Source of the DNA: Micrococcus sp. 2A
Lineage (GTDB): Bacteria > Actinomycetota > Actinomycetes > Actinomycetales > Micrococcaceae
Direction: 5' to 3'
NCBI RefSeq assembly: GCF_039519235.1
Contig: NZ_CP154351.1
Span: 62,001 to 126,000 of the forward strand
Length of the DNA stretch: 64,000 bases
Below are positions 17,994 to 28,612 of the stretch, piece after piece (positions within the stretch are counted from its first letter, which is position 1; each line of letters opens with the position of its first letter). The notes beneath the pieces are model-generated. The model worked only from the letters and a program-made list of their open reading frames with translations. It was not told the origin of the DNA and made no database searches. The position numbers were made by a program, and so were the translations under genes.

Positions 17994-19211
17994 ATGAGCG
18001 CAGACCAGCCCCGCATGGCCGGCGGCCCCACCGCCGGCCCGGCCGCACCCGCCGTGCACCCCGTGGACTGGGCGTTCGCCGCCCGCACGGCCGAGGCCCT
18101 CACCGTGGCCGGGCCGCGCATCTCCGCGCGGGAGGCGCGCGGGGAGGCCGAGGGCCTCCGTGTGGCCGCGGCGGCTTCCGTGCCGCACGTCCACCGGCTG
18201 ACCGGACTCGAGGCGGCCCGGGACCTGCTCGACTCCCAGGTGCTCGTGGTGGACCGCCCCACGTGGTCCCGCGCGAACACGCAGTCCTTCGCGGCGCTTC
18301 TGGGCCCCACGTTCGCACACCTGCAGGCCACGCGCCCGGCTGAGTACGAGGCAGCCACCACGCCCGTCGCGACGCGCGCCACCGCCCTGGAGATGGGCGG
18401 CATCCTCGCGTGGCTCTCCGCCAAGGTGCTCGGCCAGTACGACCCGTTCAGCGCCCTCCCGGGGCCCGACGGCGTCCCCGCCGGCCCCGCGGGCGGCCGC
18501 CTGATGCTCGTGGCGCCGAACGTGGTGCAGGTGCGCCGCGAGATCCACGTGGACCCCGCCGACTTCCGGCTCTGGGTGTGCCTGCACGAGCAGACCCACC
18601 GGGTCCAGTTCGCCGCCGCCCCGTGGCTGCGCGGGCACCTGCGGTCGGAGATCACCGGGCTCACCGGCGGGCTGTTCGACAAGGCCGAGTCCCTGCCCGA
18701 GCGGCTGCGCTCCGCCCTGGCCGCCGCGAACCCCCTGGCGGGGTCCGTGCGGGGTCGGGGCGGCGGCGTCGCGAGCCACGCCGGCGGGGAGGCGGGCCCG
18801 GCTGTGACGTCGGGCCGGCCGAGCCTGGGCCTGCTCGGCGCGTTCCAGGACGAGGAGGACCGGGAGCGCCTGTCCCGCGTGACCGCCGTGATGTCCCTGC
18901 TCGAGGGCCACGCGAACGTCGTCATGGACGCCGTGGACTCCTCCGTCGTGTCCTCCGTCAAGACCATCCGCCGCCGCTTCGACGAGCGCGGGGACCGCCG
19001 CTCCGCGGTGGACCGGGCGATCCGCCGGATCCTGGGGATGGACGCCAAGATGGCCCAGTACCGGGACGGCCAGCGGTTCGTGGACGCCGTGGTCGGGGAG
19101 ATCGGCATGGACGGGTTCAACGTGGTGTGGGACGCCCCGGAGCTGCTGCCGAGCGAGGCGGAGATCCACGCGCCCGAGACGTGGGTGGCGCGGATCCGCG
19201 CCGAGGCCTGA
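17994..19211 (+). CDS. Zincin-type metalloprotease (DUF2342 / F420-associated family)
   Basis: 405 residues. A zinc motif HEQTHRVQF (HExxH) lies near residue 200 in a helix ([13 protein letters not shown]), with a Glu-rich downstream segment [14 protein letters not shown] as third-ligand candidate. This layout is that of the zincin_2 family usually found between dacB and tilS in actinobacteria. A natural substrate is not known to me. No signal peptide, so cytosolic. Independent start 51 bases after dacB; tilS follows after 13 bases. Confidence 0.85.
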   Translation: MSADQPRMAGGPTAGPAAPAVHPVDWAFAARTAEALTVAGPRISAREARGEAEGLRVAAAASVPHVHRLTGLEAARDLLDSQVLVVDRPTWSRANTQSFAALLGPTFAHLQATRPAEYEAATTPVATRATALEMGGILAWLSAKVLGQYDPFSALPGPDGVPAGPAGGRLMLVAPNVVQVRREIHVDPADFRLWVCLHEQTHRVQFAAAPWLRGHLRSEITGLTGGLFDKAESLPERLRSALAAANPLAGSVRGRGGGVASHAGGEAGPAVTSGRPSLGLLGAFQDEEDRERLSRVTAVMSLLEGHANVVMDAVDSSVVSSVKTIRRRFDERGDRRSAVDRAIRRILGMDAKMAQYRDGQRFVDAVVGEIGMDGFNVVWDAPELLPSEAEIHAPETWVARIRAEA

Positions 19212-19224
19212 CGGGTCCGCTCCG

Positions 19225-20496
19225 GTGACGCTCCCCGCCCTGGACGCGGTCACCCCGTGGCCGCGGCGCGCCCGCTGGCCGGGGGCCCTCCACCGCGCCG
19301 TGGCCGCGGTGCGGACGGTCCTCGGACCGGACGCCGACGGCGGCGCGACCGGTGGGCGCGGGCCGAGGAGGGCGCGGGCCGAGGAGGGCGCGCAGGCCCC
19401 CCGGGCACTCGTGGCGCTGTCCGGCGGGGCGGACTCCCTGGCCCTCGCGGTGACCTGCGCCGTGCTGACGGCGACGCGCGCCGGGCGGCCGCTGGGTCCG
19501 GTGGGCGCCGTCGTGGTGGACCACGGGCTGCAGGACGGCAGCGCGGCGGTCGCGGCGGCCGCCGCGCAGGTCGCCCGCGGCCTCTGCCTGGACCCCGTCA
19601 CCGTGACGCCCGTGCGGGTGGTCCCCGCGGGGGACGGCCCCGAGGCCGCGGCCCGCACCGCGCGTCGGGAGGCTCTGGCCCGCGCCGCCGAGGCCGCGTC
19701 CGCCGACGCCCTCGCCCTCGTGCTCACCGCGCACACCGCCGACGACCAGGCCGAGCAGGTGCTCCTCGGTCTCGCCCGAGGATCCGGCACCCGGTCGCTC
19801 GCGGGGATCCCGACGCGCGGGACCCTGCCCGGCGGCATCCCCGTGGCCCGGCCCCTGCTCGGCCTCACCCGGGCGGACACCGAGGCGATCTGCCGGTGGG
19901 CCGGGATCGCCTGGTTCGAGGACCCCCACAACCGGGCCCCGGCCCTGCTGCGCTCGCGGATCCGCACCCGCGTCCTGCCGGCCCTCGAGGACGCCGACGC
20001 CGGCCTCGGCCCCGGCGTGCGCGACGCCCTCACGCGCACCGCCGCCCTGGCCGCCGAGGACGCCGACGCCCTCGACGCGTGGGCCGGTCGGGAGTTCGCG
20101 GGCCTGCTCCTGGGGGACGCGCGTGCCGCTGCGGGTGCTCCGGACCCCGTGGCCGAGGCGGGGCGCCCCGTGGGGGAGGCGCCCGGCGTCGTGGTGGCGC
20201 TCAATCTGGACGGGCTGGCCGCCCTGCCGCCGGCGGTGCGCCGCCGGGTGATCGTCCGCGCCGCCCGCCGGGCGGGGGCGGAGGACCTCTCTCGGGAACG
20301 GGTGCTCGCCGTGGAGACCCTCGTCACGGGGGCCCGCCGGGGCGGCACGTCGGCCGGTCCCGTGGAGCTGGCCGGCGGCGTGCGTGCGGTCCGGGAGGGG
20401 CCCGGAGTGACGTGCGTCGCGGAGTCCTCCGGGCAGGCCGACGGTGGGGGCCCGTGTGCCAGACTGGTCCTCATCCCCCGACGCCCCGGCTGCTGA
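19225..20496 (+). CDS. tilS: tRNA(Ile)-lysidine synthetase
   Basis: 423 residues. The N-type ATP-pyrophosphatase loop reads [13 protein letters not shown] (about residues 64-76), followed by [10 protein letters not shown] and [13 protein letters not shown](L)GLARGSG, the family signature. A C-terminal part with [18 protein letters not shown] supplies the tRNA-binding region. It converts the wobble C of tRNA-Ile(CAU) to lysidine, which is essential for reading AUA codons. GTG start, 13 bases after the previous stop; hpt follows. Confidence 0.94.
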   Translation: MTLPALDAVTPWPRRARWPGALHRAVAAVRTVLGPDADGGATGGRGPRRARAEEGAQAPRALVALSGGADSLALAVTCAVLTATRAGRPLGPVGAVVVDHGLQDGSAAVAAAAAQVARGLCLDPVTVTPVRVVPAGDGPEAAARTARREALARAAEAASADALALVLTAHTADDQAEQVLLGLARGSGTRSLAGIPTRGTLPGGIPVARPLLGLTRADTEAICRWAGIAWFEDPHNRAPALLRSRIRTRVLPALEDADAGLGPGVRDALTRTAALAAEDADALDAWAGREFAGLLLGDARAAAGAPDPVAEAGRPVGEAPGVVVALNLDGLAALPPAVRRRVIVRAARRAGAEDLSRERVLAVETLVTGARRGGTSAGPVELAGGVRAVREGPGVTCVAESSGQADGGGPCARLVLIPRRPGC

Positions 20497-20548
20497 CCGC
20501 GACCCGGCGCCGGCCCCACCCGCACGAGCACCCAGGAGCGGCACCCGC

Positions 20549-21100
20549 ATGGACGCACAGGATGTCCGGAAAGACCTCACCCACGTCCTCATGAGCAAGG
20601 AGGAGGTCCAGGACACCATCACGGACCTCGCCGCGCAGATCGACCGCGACTACGAGTCCAAGGACCTCCTGATCGTGGCCGTGCTCAAGGGCGCCGTGAT
20701 GGTGGTCGCCGACCTCACCCGGGCCCTGCACTCGCACGTCGAGATGGACTTCATGGCCGTGTCCTCCTACGGCTCCGGCACCAAGTCCTCCGGCGTGGTG
20801 CGGATCCTCAAGGACCTCGACGCGGACCTGACCGGCCGCCACGTGCTGATCGTGGAGGACATCATCGACTCGGGGCTGACCCTCTCCTGGCTCAAGGCGA
20901 ACCTCGAGTCCCGCGGCCCGGAGTCGGTGGAGATCTGCGCGCTGCTGCGCAAGCCGGACGCGATGAAGGTGGAGATCGACGTGAAGTACGTCGGCCGCGA
21001 CATCCCCAACGAGTTCGTGGTGGGCTACGGCCTCGACTACGCCGAGAAGTACCGCAACCTGGACTTCGTCGGCACGCTGGCCCCGCACGTCTACAGCTGA
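20549..21100 (+). CDS. hpt: Hypoxanthine phosphoribosyltransferase
   Basis: 183 residues. The PRPP loop VLIVEDIIDSGLTLSWL (about 105-121) and the substrate segment VEICALLRKPDA are typical, as is the flexible loop SSYGSGTKSSG. It salvages hypoxanthine and guanine to IMP and GMP. AGGAG at 20534-20538 supports ATG 20549. Hairpin immediately follows the stop. The neighbouring tilS and ftsH give the conserved order seen across bacteria. Confidence 0.96.
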   Translation: MDAQDVRKDLTHVLMSKEEVQDTITDLAAQIDRDYESKDLLIVAVLKGAVMVVADLTRALHSHVEMDFMAVSSYGSGTKSSGVVRILKDLDADLTGRHVLIVEDIIDSGLTLSWLKANLESRGPESVEICALLRKPDAMKVEIDVKYVGRDIPNEFVVGYGLDYAEKYRNLDFVGTLAPHVYS

Positions 21101-21119
21101 CCCCCGCCGCCCGCGGGGG
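21101..21119 (+). terminator. Short GC hairpin directly after hpt
   Basis: CCCCCGC (21101-21107) and GCGGGGG (21113-21119) pair around a 5-base loop immediately after the hpt stop. No T-run. It probably reduces read-through into the ftsH promoter region (21120-21277), which contains no gene. Confidence 0.5.
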
Positions 21120-21277
21120 AGAGGGGGCTGTCCACCGGCGGCGAACTCCCCGCGGCCCGTCCCCGCGCCGCTCCGCCCGCCCGGTACCGTGGTGCAGTGA
21201 CCCAAGGCCCGGGCCGCGCCTCCGTGCACCCGGCCCGCGTCCCGCCGGGACATGGCAGACCAGGAGACAGACGGACC

Positions 21278-23365
21278 GTGAAGAAGCTGTTCAACAAGCC
21301 CTACGTCTGGATCCTGCTCGGGCTCCTCGTGCTGGGGATGGCCATCCCGCTGGCCACGAGCCAGGGCGGCCGCGCGATGGTGGACACCAACGTGGGCATG
21401 TCCATGCTGAAGGACGACAGGGCCGTGGAGGCCCGCGTGGTCGACGGCGACCAGCGCGTGGACCTCTCCCTCCGTGAGCCCTACGAGCAGGACGGCCGGG
21501 ACCTCGGCAAGGACGTCTACTTCCACTTCTCCGCGGCGCGCGCGGACGACGTCGTCGCGGCCGTGGACCAGTCCGCGCTGGACGGCTACACGGACGAGCC
21601 GGTGCGCAGCAACTGGCTCACCTCGCTGCTGGGCCTCATGGTCCCGTTCCTGCTGATCTCCCTGTTCTTCTGGTTCCTCCTCTCCCGCATGCAGGGCGGC
21701 GGCGGCAAGGTCATGCAGTTCGGCAAGTCCCGCGCGAAGCTCATCAACAAGGACAACCCGGACGTGCTGTTCAAGGACGTCGCCGGCGCGGACGAGGCCG
21801 TGGAGGAGCTCGAGGAGATCAAGGAGTTCCTCACCGTCCCGGACCGCTTCCACGCGGTGGGCGCCAAGATCCCCAAGGGCGTGCTGCTCTACGGCCCTCC
21901 CGGCACGGGCAAGACCCTGCTCGCCAAGGCCGTGGCCGGCGAGGCCGGGGTGCCCTTCTACTCGATCTCCGGCTCGGACTTCGTGGAGATGTTCGTGGGC
22001 GTGGGCGCCTCCCGCGTGCGCGACCTCTTCGAGCAGGCCAAGAACAACGCGCCGGCCATCATCTTCGTGGACGAGATCGACGCCGTCGGCCGGCACCGCG
22101 GCGCGGGCATCGGCGGCGGCAACGACGAGCGCGAGCAGACCCTGAACCAGATGCTCGTGGAGATGGACGGCTTCGACGCCTCCACCAACGTCATCATGAT
22201 CGCGGCCACCAACCGCCCGGACGTCCTGGACCCGGCGCTGCTGCGCCCCGGCCGCTTCGACCGGCAGATCCCCGTGGAGGCCCCTGACCTGGAGGGCCGC
22301 GCGAAGATCCTCGAGGTCCACGCGCAGGGCAAGCCGATCGCCATGGACGTGGACCTGCGCTCCCTGGCCAAGCGCACCCCGGGCTACACGGGAGCGGACC
22401 TGGCGAACGTCATCAACGAGGCGGCGCTGCTCACGGCCCGCTCGAACAACAACGTGATCGACGACAAGGCCCTGGACGAGGCCGTGGACCGCGTGATGGC
22501 GGGCCCGCAGAAGCGCACGCGCCTCATGAACGAGCACGAGCGCAAGGTCACGGCCTACCACGAGGGCGGCCACGCGCTCGTGGCGGCCGGCCTGCGCAAC
22601 TCCGCCCCCGTCACCAAGATCACGATCCTGCCGCGCGGCCGCGCCCTGGGCTACACGATGGTGGTGCCGGAGAGCGACAAGTACTCGGTCACGCGCAACG
22701 AGCTGCTCGACCAGCTGGCCTACGCGATGGGCGGCCGCGTGGCCGAGGAGGTCGTCTTCAAGGACCCCTCCACCGGCGCGGCCAACGACATCCAGAAGGC
22801 CACCGAGACGGCGCGCAAGATGGTCACCGAGTACGGCATGAGCTCCCGCGTGGGCGCCGTGAAGCTCGGCACGGGGGACTCCGAGCCGTTCGTGGGCGGG
22901 GGCTCCGGCAGCTCGTCCCGCGAGTACTCCGACGAGCTGGCCTCCCTCGTGGACGCCGAGGTCCGCGCCCTCCTCGACGGTGCGCACGCCGACGCCCACT
23001 GGGTGCTCACCGAGAACCGTGACATCCTCGACCGGCTCGCCTACGAGCTCCTCGAGCGGGAGACCCTCAACCAGGAGGAGATCGCCGAGATCTTCGCGGA
23101 CGTGCGCAAGCGTCCGGAGCGGGATCTCTGGCTCGCGGCCGACGAGCGCCTCCCCCACGACGTGCCGCCCGTCCTCTCCCCGGCCGAGCGCCGCTCGCGC
23201 CGCGACGCGGAGGAGCAGGCGCCCGTCGGCACCTCGGACAGCACGGTGCCGGTCGCTCCCGAGGGCGCGCCGCCGTCGTCGCTGGGCGGAGACGCCCCCG
23301 GCGGCACGCCGCCGGCCACCGGCCCGGGCAACGCGCCCGGCCCCGGGAAGGGGCCGACGTGGTGA
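21278..23365 (+). CDS. ftsH: ATP-dependent membrane metalloprotease FtsH
   Basis: 695 residues. Two membrane helices (about 8-25 and 108-130) flank the external domain; then the AAA module has Walker A GPPGTGKT, Walker B IIFVDEID and the SRH region [21 protein letters not shown]. The zinc protease motif is HEGGH. The C-terminal tail (about 60 residues) is Pro/Gly/Ala-rich and disordered. It degrades unneeded membrane and cytosolic proteins. GTG start with AGGAG at 21261-21265. The stop overlaps the folE start, making ftsH the first gene of the folate operon. Confidence 0.97.
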   Translation: MKKLFNKPYVWILLGLLVLGMAIPLATSQGGRAMVDTNVGMSMLKDDRAVEARVVDGDQRVDLSLREPYEQDGRDLGKDVYFHFSAARADDVVAAVDQSALDGYTDEPVRSNWLTSLLGLMVPFLLISLFFWFLLSRMQGGGGKVMQFGKSRAKLINKDNPDVLFKDVAGADEAVEELEEIKEFLTVPDRFHAVGAKIPKGVLLYGPPGTGKTLLAKAVAGEAGVPFYSISGSDFVEMFVGVGASRVRDLFEQAKNNAPAIIFVDEIDAVGRHRGAGIGGGNDEREQTLNQMLVEMDGFDASTNVIMIAATNRPDVLDPALLRPGRFDRQIPVEAPDLEGRAKILEVHAQGKPIAMDVDLRSLAKRTPGYTGADLANVINEAALLTARSNNNVIDDKALDEAVDRVMAGPQKRTRLMNEHERKVTAYHEGGHALVAAGLRNSAPVTKITILPRGRALGYTMVVPESDKYSVTRNELLDQLAYAMGGRVAEEVVFKDPSTGAANDIQKATETARKMVTEYGMSSRVGAVKLGTGDSEPFVGGGSGSSSREYSDELASLVDAEVRALLDGAHADAHWVLTENRDILDRLAYELLERETLNQEEIAEIFADVRKRPERDLWLAADERLPHDVPPVLSPAERRSRRDAEEQAPVGTSDSTVPVAPEGAPPSSLGGDAPGGTPPATGPGNAPGPGKGPTW

Positions 23366-24018
23366 ACCCGGACCTGCTCCTGCACGACGACGGCCCGATG
23401 GGCGACGACGACGCGTTCCCGGGCGTGCCCGGCACGTTCGACCCGCGCTCGACCGCCGTGGACCGGCCGCGCATCGAGCGGGCCGTCCGGGAGATCCTCG
23501 AGGCGATCGGCGAGGACCCGGACCGCGAGGGGCTGCAGGACACCCCGAAGCGCGTGGCCAAGGCGTACGCGGAGTTCTTCGCGGGCCTGCACCAGAGCCC
23601 CGAGCAGGTGCTGGGCACCACGTTCGACATCGCGCACGAGGAGCTCGTGGTGGTGAAGGACATCCCCTTCTACTCCACGTGCGAGCACCACCTGGTCCCC
23701 TTCCACGGCGTGGCGCACATCGGCTACATCCCCTCCGCCGAGGGGCGGGTGACGGGGCTGTCCAAGCTCGCCCGGCTCGTGGAGCTCTACGCCCGCCGCC
23801 CGCAGGTGCAGGAACGGCTCACCACGCAGGTGGTGGAGGCCCTCATGGAGCACCTGGCGCCGAAGGGTGCGATCGTGGTGGTCGAGGCCGAGCACCTGTG
23901 CATGTCCATGCGGGGGGTGCGCAAGCCGGGCGCGAAGACCGTCACCTCCGCCGTGCGCGGGCAGCTGCGGGACCCGTCCACACGCTCCGAGGCCATGAGC
24001 CTCATCATGCACGGCTGA
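23362..24018 (+). CDS. folE: GTP cyclohydrolase I (folate pathway entry)
   Basis: 218 residues. Zinc ligand motif [10 protein letters not shown], then [36 protein letters not shown] and the last ligand Cys in [11 protein letters not shown], all canonical. It converts GTP to dihydroneopterin triphosphate. GTG 23362 overlaps the ftsH stop; GTG 23359 is one codon earlier. Confidence 0.97.
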   Translation: MNPDLLLHDDGPMGDDDAFPGVPGTFDPRSTAVDRPRIERAVREILEAIGEDPDREGLQDTPKRVAKAYAEFFAGLHQSPEQVLGTTFDIAHEELVVVKDIPFYSTCEHHLVPFHGVAHIGYIPSAEGRVTGLSKLARLVELYARRPQVQERLTTQVVEALMEHLAPKGAIVVVEAEHLCMSMRGVRKPGAKTVTSAVRGQLRDPSTRSEAMSLIMHG

Positions 24019-24067
24019 GCGACGTCGGGCGCACCCGCGGGCGCCGCCCCCGAACGAGGAGGACACA

Positions 24068-24964
24068 GTGAGCACGCGTGAGGCCAACCGGGCCCTGCTG
24101 GGCGCCCTGCCCGCGGACCGCACCCTGGTGATGGGCATCCTGAACGTCACCCCGGACTCGTTCTCCGACGGCGGCGCCCACGACGCCGTCGGCCCCGCCC
24201 TCGCCCACGCGCGGCGGATGCTCGCCGAGGGGGCGGACATCATCGACGTCGGCGGCGAGTCCACGCGCCCGGGCGCGCAGGCCGTGCCCCCGCAGCAGGA
24301 GCAGGAGCGGATCCTCCCGGTCGTCGAGGCGCTGCTGGCCGACGGGGCCGTGGTCTCCGTGGACACGATGCACACGGCCACCGCGCGGGCCGCCCTCGAG
24401 CTGGGCCCCGTGATCGTCAACGACGTCTCCGGCCTCGTCCACGAGCCGGACATGCCCGAGCTCATCGCCGAGACGGGCGCGCCGTACGTGCTCATGCACA
24501 ACCGCGGCAAGCCCCAGGCCATGGACGGACTGGCGGAGTACGCGGACACCGTGCCGGACGTGGTGTGCGAGCTGCGCGCCGTGGCGGAGCGCTTCATGGC
24601 GGCGGGCGTGGAGCGCGAGCAGCTGATCCTGGACCCGGGGCTCGGCTTCGCGAAGGCCGGCGAGCAGAACTGGGAGCTGCTGCGCGGCCTCGAGTGGCTG
24701 CAGGCGATGGGCCACCCCGTGCTGGTGGCCGCCTCCCGCAAGCGCTTCCTGGGCTCGCTCCTGGAGGACGCGGACGGCGCGGCCCCGGAGCCGACCGAGC
24801 GGGACGCCGCCACCGCCGCGGTCAGCGCGCTCTCCGCCTTCCACGGCGTGTGGGCCGTCCGCGTGCACGACGTCCCCTCCAGCGCGGCCGCGGTGCGCGC
24901 CGCCGCGGCGTGGCGCGGTGCCTCGTGGCTGGGGAGATCCCTCTCGGCCGAGGTGCCGGCGTGA
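24068..24964 (+). CDS. folP: Dihydropteroate synthase
   Basis: 298 residues. Opens with LVMGILNVTPDSFSDGGAH, then IIDVGGESTRPGA and NDVSGL, and ends in VAASRKRFLGSLL, the pterin and p-aminobenzoate binding loops. It is the sulfonamide target and makes dihydropteroate. GTG start with GAGGA upstream (24056-24060), 49 bases after folE. Its stop overlaps folB. Confidence 0.97.
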   Translation: MSTREANRALLGALPADRTLVMGILNVTPDSFSDGGAHDAVGPALAHARRMLAEGADIIDVGGESTRPGAQAVPPQQEQERILPVVEALLADGAVVSVDTMHTATARAALELGPVIVNDVSGLVHEPDMPELIAETGAPYVLMHNRGKPQAMDGLAEYADTVPDVVCELRAVAERFMAAGVEREQLILDPGLGFAKAGEQNWELLRGLEWLQAMGHPVLVAASRKRFLGSLLEDADGAAPEPTERDAATAAVSALSAFHGVWAVRVHDVPSSAAAVRAAAAWRGASWLGRSLSAEVPA

Positions 24965-25359
24965 GCGCGGCCGGGCGCGGCACCGCCCCGGACCGCATCC
25001 GCCTGACTGGCCTCACGGCCGTGGGCCGGCACGGCGTGTTCGAGCACGAGCGCCGGGACGGGCAGCCGTTCGTCACGGACGTGGTGCTCCACCTCGACGC
25101 CGGCCCTGCCGCCGCCACGGACGACCTCGCCCGCACCGCCCACTACGGCGAGGTCGCCGACACCGTGGTCCGGCTCGTGACGGGCGAGCCGGTGGACCTG
25201 ATCGAGACGCTGGCCGTGCGGATCGCGGCCGCCGTCCTCGCGGAGCAGCCCGTGGTGGAGGCGGTGGAGGTCACCGTGCACAAGCCGCAGGCCCCCATCC
25301 CGCACGACTTCGCCGACGCGGCCGTCACGGTGCTCCGCCGCAGGGAGGAGGGGAGATGA
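24961..25359 (+). CDS. folB: Dihydroneopterin aldolase
   Basis: 132 residues. Typical features: IRLTGLTAVGRHGVFEHERRDGQPFVTDV, a YGEVADTVV segment and the C-terminal VTVHKPQAPIPHDFADAAVTV. It converts dihydroneopterin to 6-hydroxymethyl-dihydropterin. GTG start overlaps folP; ATGA overlap with folK. Confidence 0.95.
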   Translation: MSAAGRGTAPDRIRLTGLTAVGRHGVFEHERRDGQPFVTDVVLHLDAGPAAATDDLARTAHYGEVADTVVRLVTGEPVDLIETLAVRIAAAVLAEQPVVEAVEVTVHKPQAPIPHDFADAAVTVLRRREEGR

Positions 25360-25961
25360 GCCCCGCGTCCCACCCCGCCGAGGGGCCCGCCCCGACGCCG
25401 GAGCTGGCCGCCCGCCCGGTCGAGCCGGTGACGGCCGTGCTCGCGCTCGGGGCCAACCTCGGGGACGTCCGGGAGACCCTCGACCACGCCGTCGCCGTCA
25501 TCACCGTCACCCCCGACGTCCATGACGTGAAGGCGTCCCCCCGCGCCGTCACGGCCCCCGTGGGCGGCCCGCCCGGACAGCCGGACTACCTCAATCAGGT
25601 GCTCCGGATCCGCACGAGCCTCTCCCCGTGGGAGCTCCTCGGCCTGGCGCACCGGCTCGAACAGGACCACCACCGCCGCCGTTCGGAGCGCTGGGGCGCC
25701 CGCACCCTCGACGTCGACCTCATCGCCTACGGCGAGCTGCGCAGCGACCACCCGGACCTCACCCTCCCGCACCCGCGGGCCGCGCAGCGGGCCTTCGTGC
25801 TCCTGCCGTGGCTGTGGCTCGATCCCGCGGCCGAGCTCGCGGGCGAGCCCGTCGCGCAGCTCGCCGAGCGCGCCGCCGACGCCGGGGGCGTCCGCCGTGC
25901 GGCGCCCCGCCGCGCCCGCCTTCTCGGCGCGCCAGGGCAGGCCGGGAGGGACGCGACGTGA
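25356..25961 (+). CDS. folK: 6-hydroxymethyl-dihydropterin pyrophosphokinase
   Basis: 201 residues. ALGANLGDVRETL and the HPPK signature RWGARTLDVDLIAYG with DHPDLTLPHPRAAQRAFVLLPW are present. It adds pyrophosphate to the pterin for FolP. ATG 25356 is preceded by a strong GGAGGGGAG site, and overlaps folB (ATGA). Confidence 0.95.
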   Translation: MSPASHPAEGPAPTPELAARPVEPVTAVLALGANLGDVRETLDHAVAVITVTPDVHDVKASPRAVTAPVGGPPGQPDYLNQVLRIRTSLSPWELLGLAHRLEQDHHRRRSERWGARTLDVDLIAYGELRSDHPDLTLPHPRAAQRAFVLLPWLWLDPAAELAGEPVAQLAERAADAGGVRRAAPRRARLLGAPGQAGRDAT

Positions 25962-26488
25962 CCTCCCTGCGCTCGGCGTGGACCGCCGTCGTGCTGCTGG
26001 CTGCCGGTGTGCTCGGCTGGCTCGCCGCCCTGGCCGCGCCCTCGATGGGCCTGCCCGCTCCGGCCGTGGGACGCACCGGCCTCATCACGGCGGCGGCCGT
26101 CTGCGTCCTCGTCCTCGCGCTGGCGTGGCGCGTGCGGCGGGACCGCGAGAAGCCCGTGGCCGAGCGCATGGACCCGCTGGCCGCGGCGCGCACGCTGGTC
26201 CTGGGGCAGGCCGTCGGCTTCACGGGCGCGGCGCTGGCCGGCTGGCACGCCGGCGTCGCGGGGCAGGTGGCCTCCCACACGGGCACCCGGGCCCCCACCG
26301 TGGTGGACGCCGCCCTGCTGACCGTGGGCGGACTGGTGATGCTCGTGGCGGGCCTCGTGGTGGAGGCCTGGTGCAGGATCCCCCCTGAGGAGGATGGCGG
26401 CGGCGCGGGCGGGCAGGATGGACTCCCGGGAGGCGGCCGACGGGGCCGCCCCGAGACCGAGGGAGGGTACGCACGTGGCCGGGATTGA
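25958..26488 (+). CDS. DUF3180 membrane protein
   Basis: 176 residues with four predicted membrane segments: about 10-28, 42-60, 88-110 and 120-142. The C-terminus is Gly/Glu-rich. This protein follows folK in many actinobacteria; its function is unknown. GTG start overlaps folK by 4 bases; its last 14 bases overlap the next gene. Confidence 0.85.
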   Translation: MTSLRSAWTAVVLLAAGVLGWLAALAAPSMGLPAPAVGRTGLITAAAVCVLVLALAWRVRRDREKPVAERMDPLAAARTLVLGQAVGFTGAALAGWHAGVAGQVASHTGTRAPTVVDAALLTVGGLVMLVAGLVVEAWCRIPPEEDGGGAGGQDGLPGGGRRGRPETEGGYARGRD

Positions 26489-26981
26489 CCAGGACGGGGT
26501 GGTGTTCACGCCCGTCTCGTCCAAGCTGACACCAGTGAAGCTGATCTCCTCGGCGATCGGGCACGTGATCCTCCTGGCAGTCCTCTCCGTGCCGCTCGTG
26601 CTGAAGCTCACCGGTGTGTGGGAGGGCATGTGGGCGTGGGCCGCGTGGGGCCTGCCCGCGGTCGTGCTGCTCTCCTGGGCGGCCGACCTCGTCCTCATCC
26701 CGCGGAGCGTGCGCGCCATGGGCTGGGCCGAGCGCGAGGACGACCTGCTGTGGCGCGAAGGCCTGCTCTTCCGCACCGTGAACGCCGTCCCCTACGGGCG
26801 GCTGCAGTACGTGGACACCTCGGACGGCCCGCTCCTGCGCCGCTACGGCCTCCAGACCCTCACGCTCAAGACGGCGTCCTCCGGCGGCGACGTCACCCTC
26901 GAGGGCATCCCCGCCGCCACGTGCGACGAGCTCCGAGAGGTGCTCATGGCCCGCGGCCAGGCCCGATTGGCGGGCCTGTGA
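26475..26981 (+). CDS. PH domain (YdbS-like) membrane protein
   Basis: 168 residues with two membrane helices (about 28-47 and 54-75) and a bacterial PH-like domain (bPH2) with LLWREGLLFRTVNAVPYGRLQYVDTSDGPLLRRYG. Role unknown. GTG 26475 follows a GGGAGG site (26461-26466); longer in-frame starts would run deep into the DUF3180 gene. Overlaps the next gene by 4 bases, the usual pairing with a larger YdbT-like partner. Confidence 0.8.
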   Translation: MAGIDQDGVVFTPVSSKLTPVKLISSAIGHVILLAVLSVPLVLKLTGVWEGMWAWAAWGLPAVVLLSWAADLVLIPRSVRAMGWAEREDDLLWREGLLFRTVNAVPYGRLQYVDTSDGPLLRRYGLQTLTLKTASSGGDVTLEGIPAATCDELREVLMARGQARLAGL

Positions 26982-28612
26982 GCGCACGCCCCGACCCCGA
27001 CCTCCACGACGACGACGACGGCTGGGTGCGCGTCCACCCCGCCTCTCCGTGGGTGAAGGGCTGGACCGGCCTGGCCGTGCTCGCCTTCGTGGTGGGGCGC
27101 GACGTCGTGGAGCAGGCGGTCGCCCGCGCGCTGGGTCAGGCGGAGACCTCGTCCGGCGACCCCGTGGACCCACAGTCCCTCCTGATCGGCGGGGCGATCG
27201 CGGCCGGTGTCCTGCTGCTGGTCTGCCTCGCGTTCTTCTTCTCCTGGTGGTTCACGCGCTTCCGCCTGGGCCGCGAGGAGATCGAGCTGCGGCAGGGGTG
27301 GATCTTCCGCAGCCGCCGGCAGATGAAGTACGACCGCATCCAGGCCGTCGACCTCCAGCACCCCTTCGTCGCCCGGATCCTCGGGCTGGCGGCCGTGAAG
27401 GTGGAGGCGGCCGACGGCGGGGAGTCCGCGCTCGAGCTCTCCTACCTGAAGAAGCGCCACGCCGAGCAGCTGCGCCGCGAGATCCTGGACCGCGCCTCCG
27501 GGGCGGTGACCGGAGACGGCCCGCCGTCGGCCTCGGCCGCGGACCTGCACCGCGCCGCCGACGAGGGTGAGCTCATGCTCACCGTGCCCCCCGGCCGGCT
27601 GGTCGGCTCGGTGCTGCTCTCCGGGTCGGTGGCCGGCGTCGCCGTGGCGTTCGCGCTGTGGGCGGCCGCCGTGTCCGTGGCGGCGCGCCTGGTGCCCTCC
27701 TCGTGGCTGGACGGCGAGGAGATGGCGGTGCTCGGCCTGATCGGGGCCCCGTCCCTGCCCCTCGGCTTCGCGCTGCTGGGCGGGCTGTGGTCCGGGCTGA
27801 ACTCCGGCTGGGGGTTCACGGTGCGCCGCTCCCCGGATGGGCTGCGCCTGCGCCACGGCCTCACCGAGACCACCTCCCAGACCATCCCGCCGGGGCGCGT
27901 GCAGGGCGTGACCGTCGCCCAGCCGCTGTTCTGGCGGCCGTTCGGGTGGTATCGCGTGAAGGTGTCCGTGGCCGGCTACGGCGGGGGCTCCGGGGGCGAG
28001 CGAAGCACGGCCCTGCCGGTGGGCCGCTGGGAGGATGTGCTCCGGGTGCTCACCGTGGCGGCTCCGGATCCCGGGCTCGACGGCGACCCCCGCGCCGAGG
28101 CCGGCCTCACCCCCGCCGGCCTCATGCACCTGGGCCTGCACGGCTCCGGGACCGAGGGCGGCTTTCGGCACATCCCGCGGCGCGCCCGCTGGTGGTTCAA
28201 CCTGCGGTCCTGGCACCGCACCGGCTGCACCACCACGCGCACGCTGCTCGTGGTGCGGCGCGGGCGGTGGAACCGCTCGTTCCAGACCCTGCAGCACGAG
28301 CGCATGCAGACCGCGTCGCTGAACCAGGGGCCGGTGCAGCGGCGCCTGCGGATCGCCACCGTCACGGTGGGCATGGCCGGCGCCACAGCCACCGTTCCGG
28401 ACCTCGACGAGGCGGAGGCCCTCGAGCTGTTCGCCCTCGAGTCGGGGCACGCCGCCCGGTCGCGCCGCCTGGCCGACCGCAACCGGTGGATGGCCCCCGA
28501 GGAGCTCGAGCGCTTCGAGCAGCGCACGCGCGAGGTGGCGAGCACCGACGTCGGGCGGCGCGAGCTGGCGGTGGCGGGCGTCGCCGTCGCCCCCCGAGAG
28601 GAGAGCGCATGA
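26978..28612 (+). CDS. YdbT-like membrane protein with PH domains
   Basis: 544 residues. An N-terminal pair of membrane helices is followed by a bPH2 domain (EIELRQGWIFRSRRQMKYDRIQAVDLQ), a second membrane pair (about 210-270) with a second such domain (GLRLRHGLTETTSQTIPPGRVQGV), and a third at RTLLVVRRGRWNRSFQTLQHERMQ. The YdbS-YdbT pair is a known two-gene arrangement of unknown job. GTG start overlaps the small partner; the stop overlaps the DUF2520 gene (ATGA). Confidence 0.82.
   Translation: MSARPDPDLHDDDDGWVRVHPASPWVKGWTGLAVLAFVVGRDVVEQAVARALGQAETSSGDPVDPQSLLIGGAIAAGVLLLVCLAFFFSWWFTRFRLGREEIELRQGWIFRSRRQMKYDRIQAVDLQHPFVARILGLAAVKVEAADGGESALELSYLKKRHAEQLRREILDRASGAVTGDGPPSASAADLHRAADEGELMLTVPPGRLVGSVLLSGSVAGVAVAFALWAAAVSVAARLVPSSWLDGEEMAVLGLIGAPSLPLGFALLGGLWSGLNSGWGFTVRRSPDGLRLRHGLTETTSQTIPPGRVQGVTVAQPLFWRPFGWYRVKVSVAGYGGGSGGERSTALPVGRWEDVLRVLTVAAPDPGLDGDPRAEAGLTPAGLMHLGLHGSGTEGGFRHIPRRARWWFNLRSWHRTGCTTTRTLLVVRRGRWNRSFQTLQHERMQTASLNQGPVQRRLRIATVTVGMAGATATVPDLDEAEALELFALESGHAARSRRLADRNRWMAPEELERFEQRTREVASTDVGRRELAVAGVAVAPREESA

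Noticed and set aside
16341..20558. A 1405-codon open frame on the minus strand, and other giant antisense frames such as 1376-4264
   Set aside because: They are antisense to well-recognised genes (dacB, tilS and others), full of Arg/Gly/Pro low complexity, and reflect high GC leaving few stop codons.
21120..21277. Possible riboswitch before ftsH-folE
   Set aside because: No conserved tetrahydrofolate riboswitch pairing could be recognised; folE starts inside the operon.
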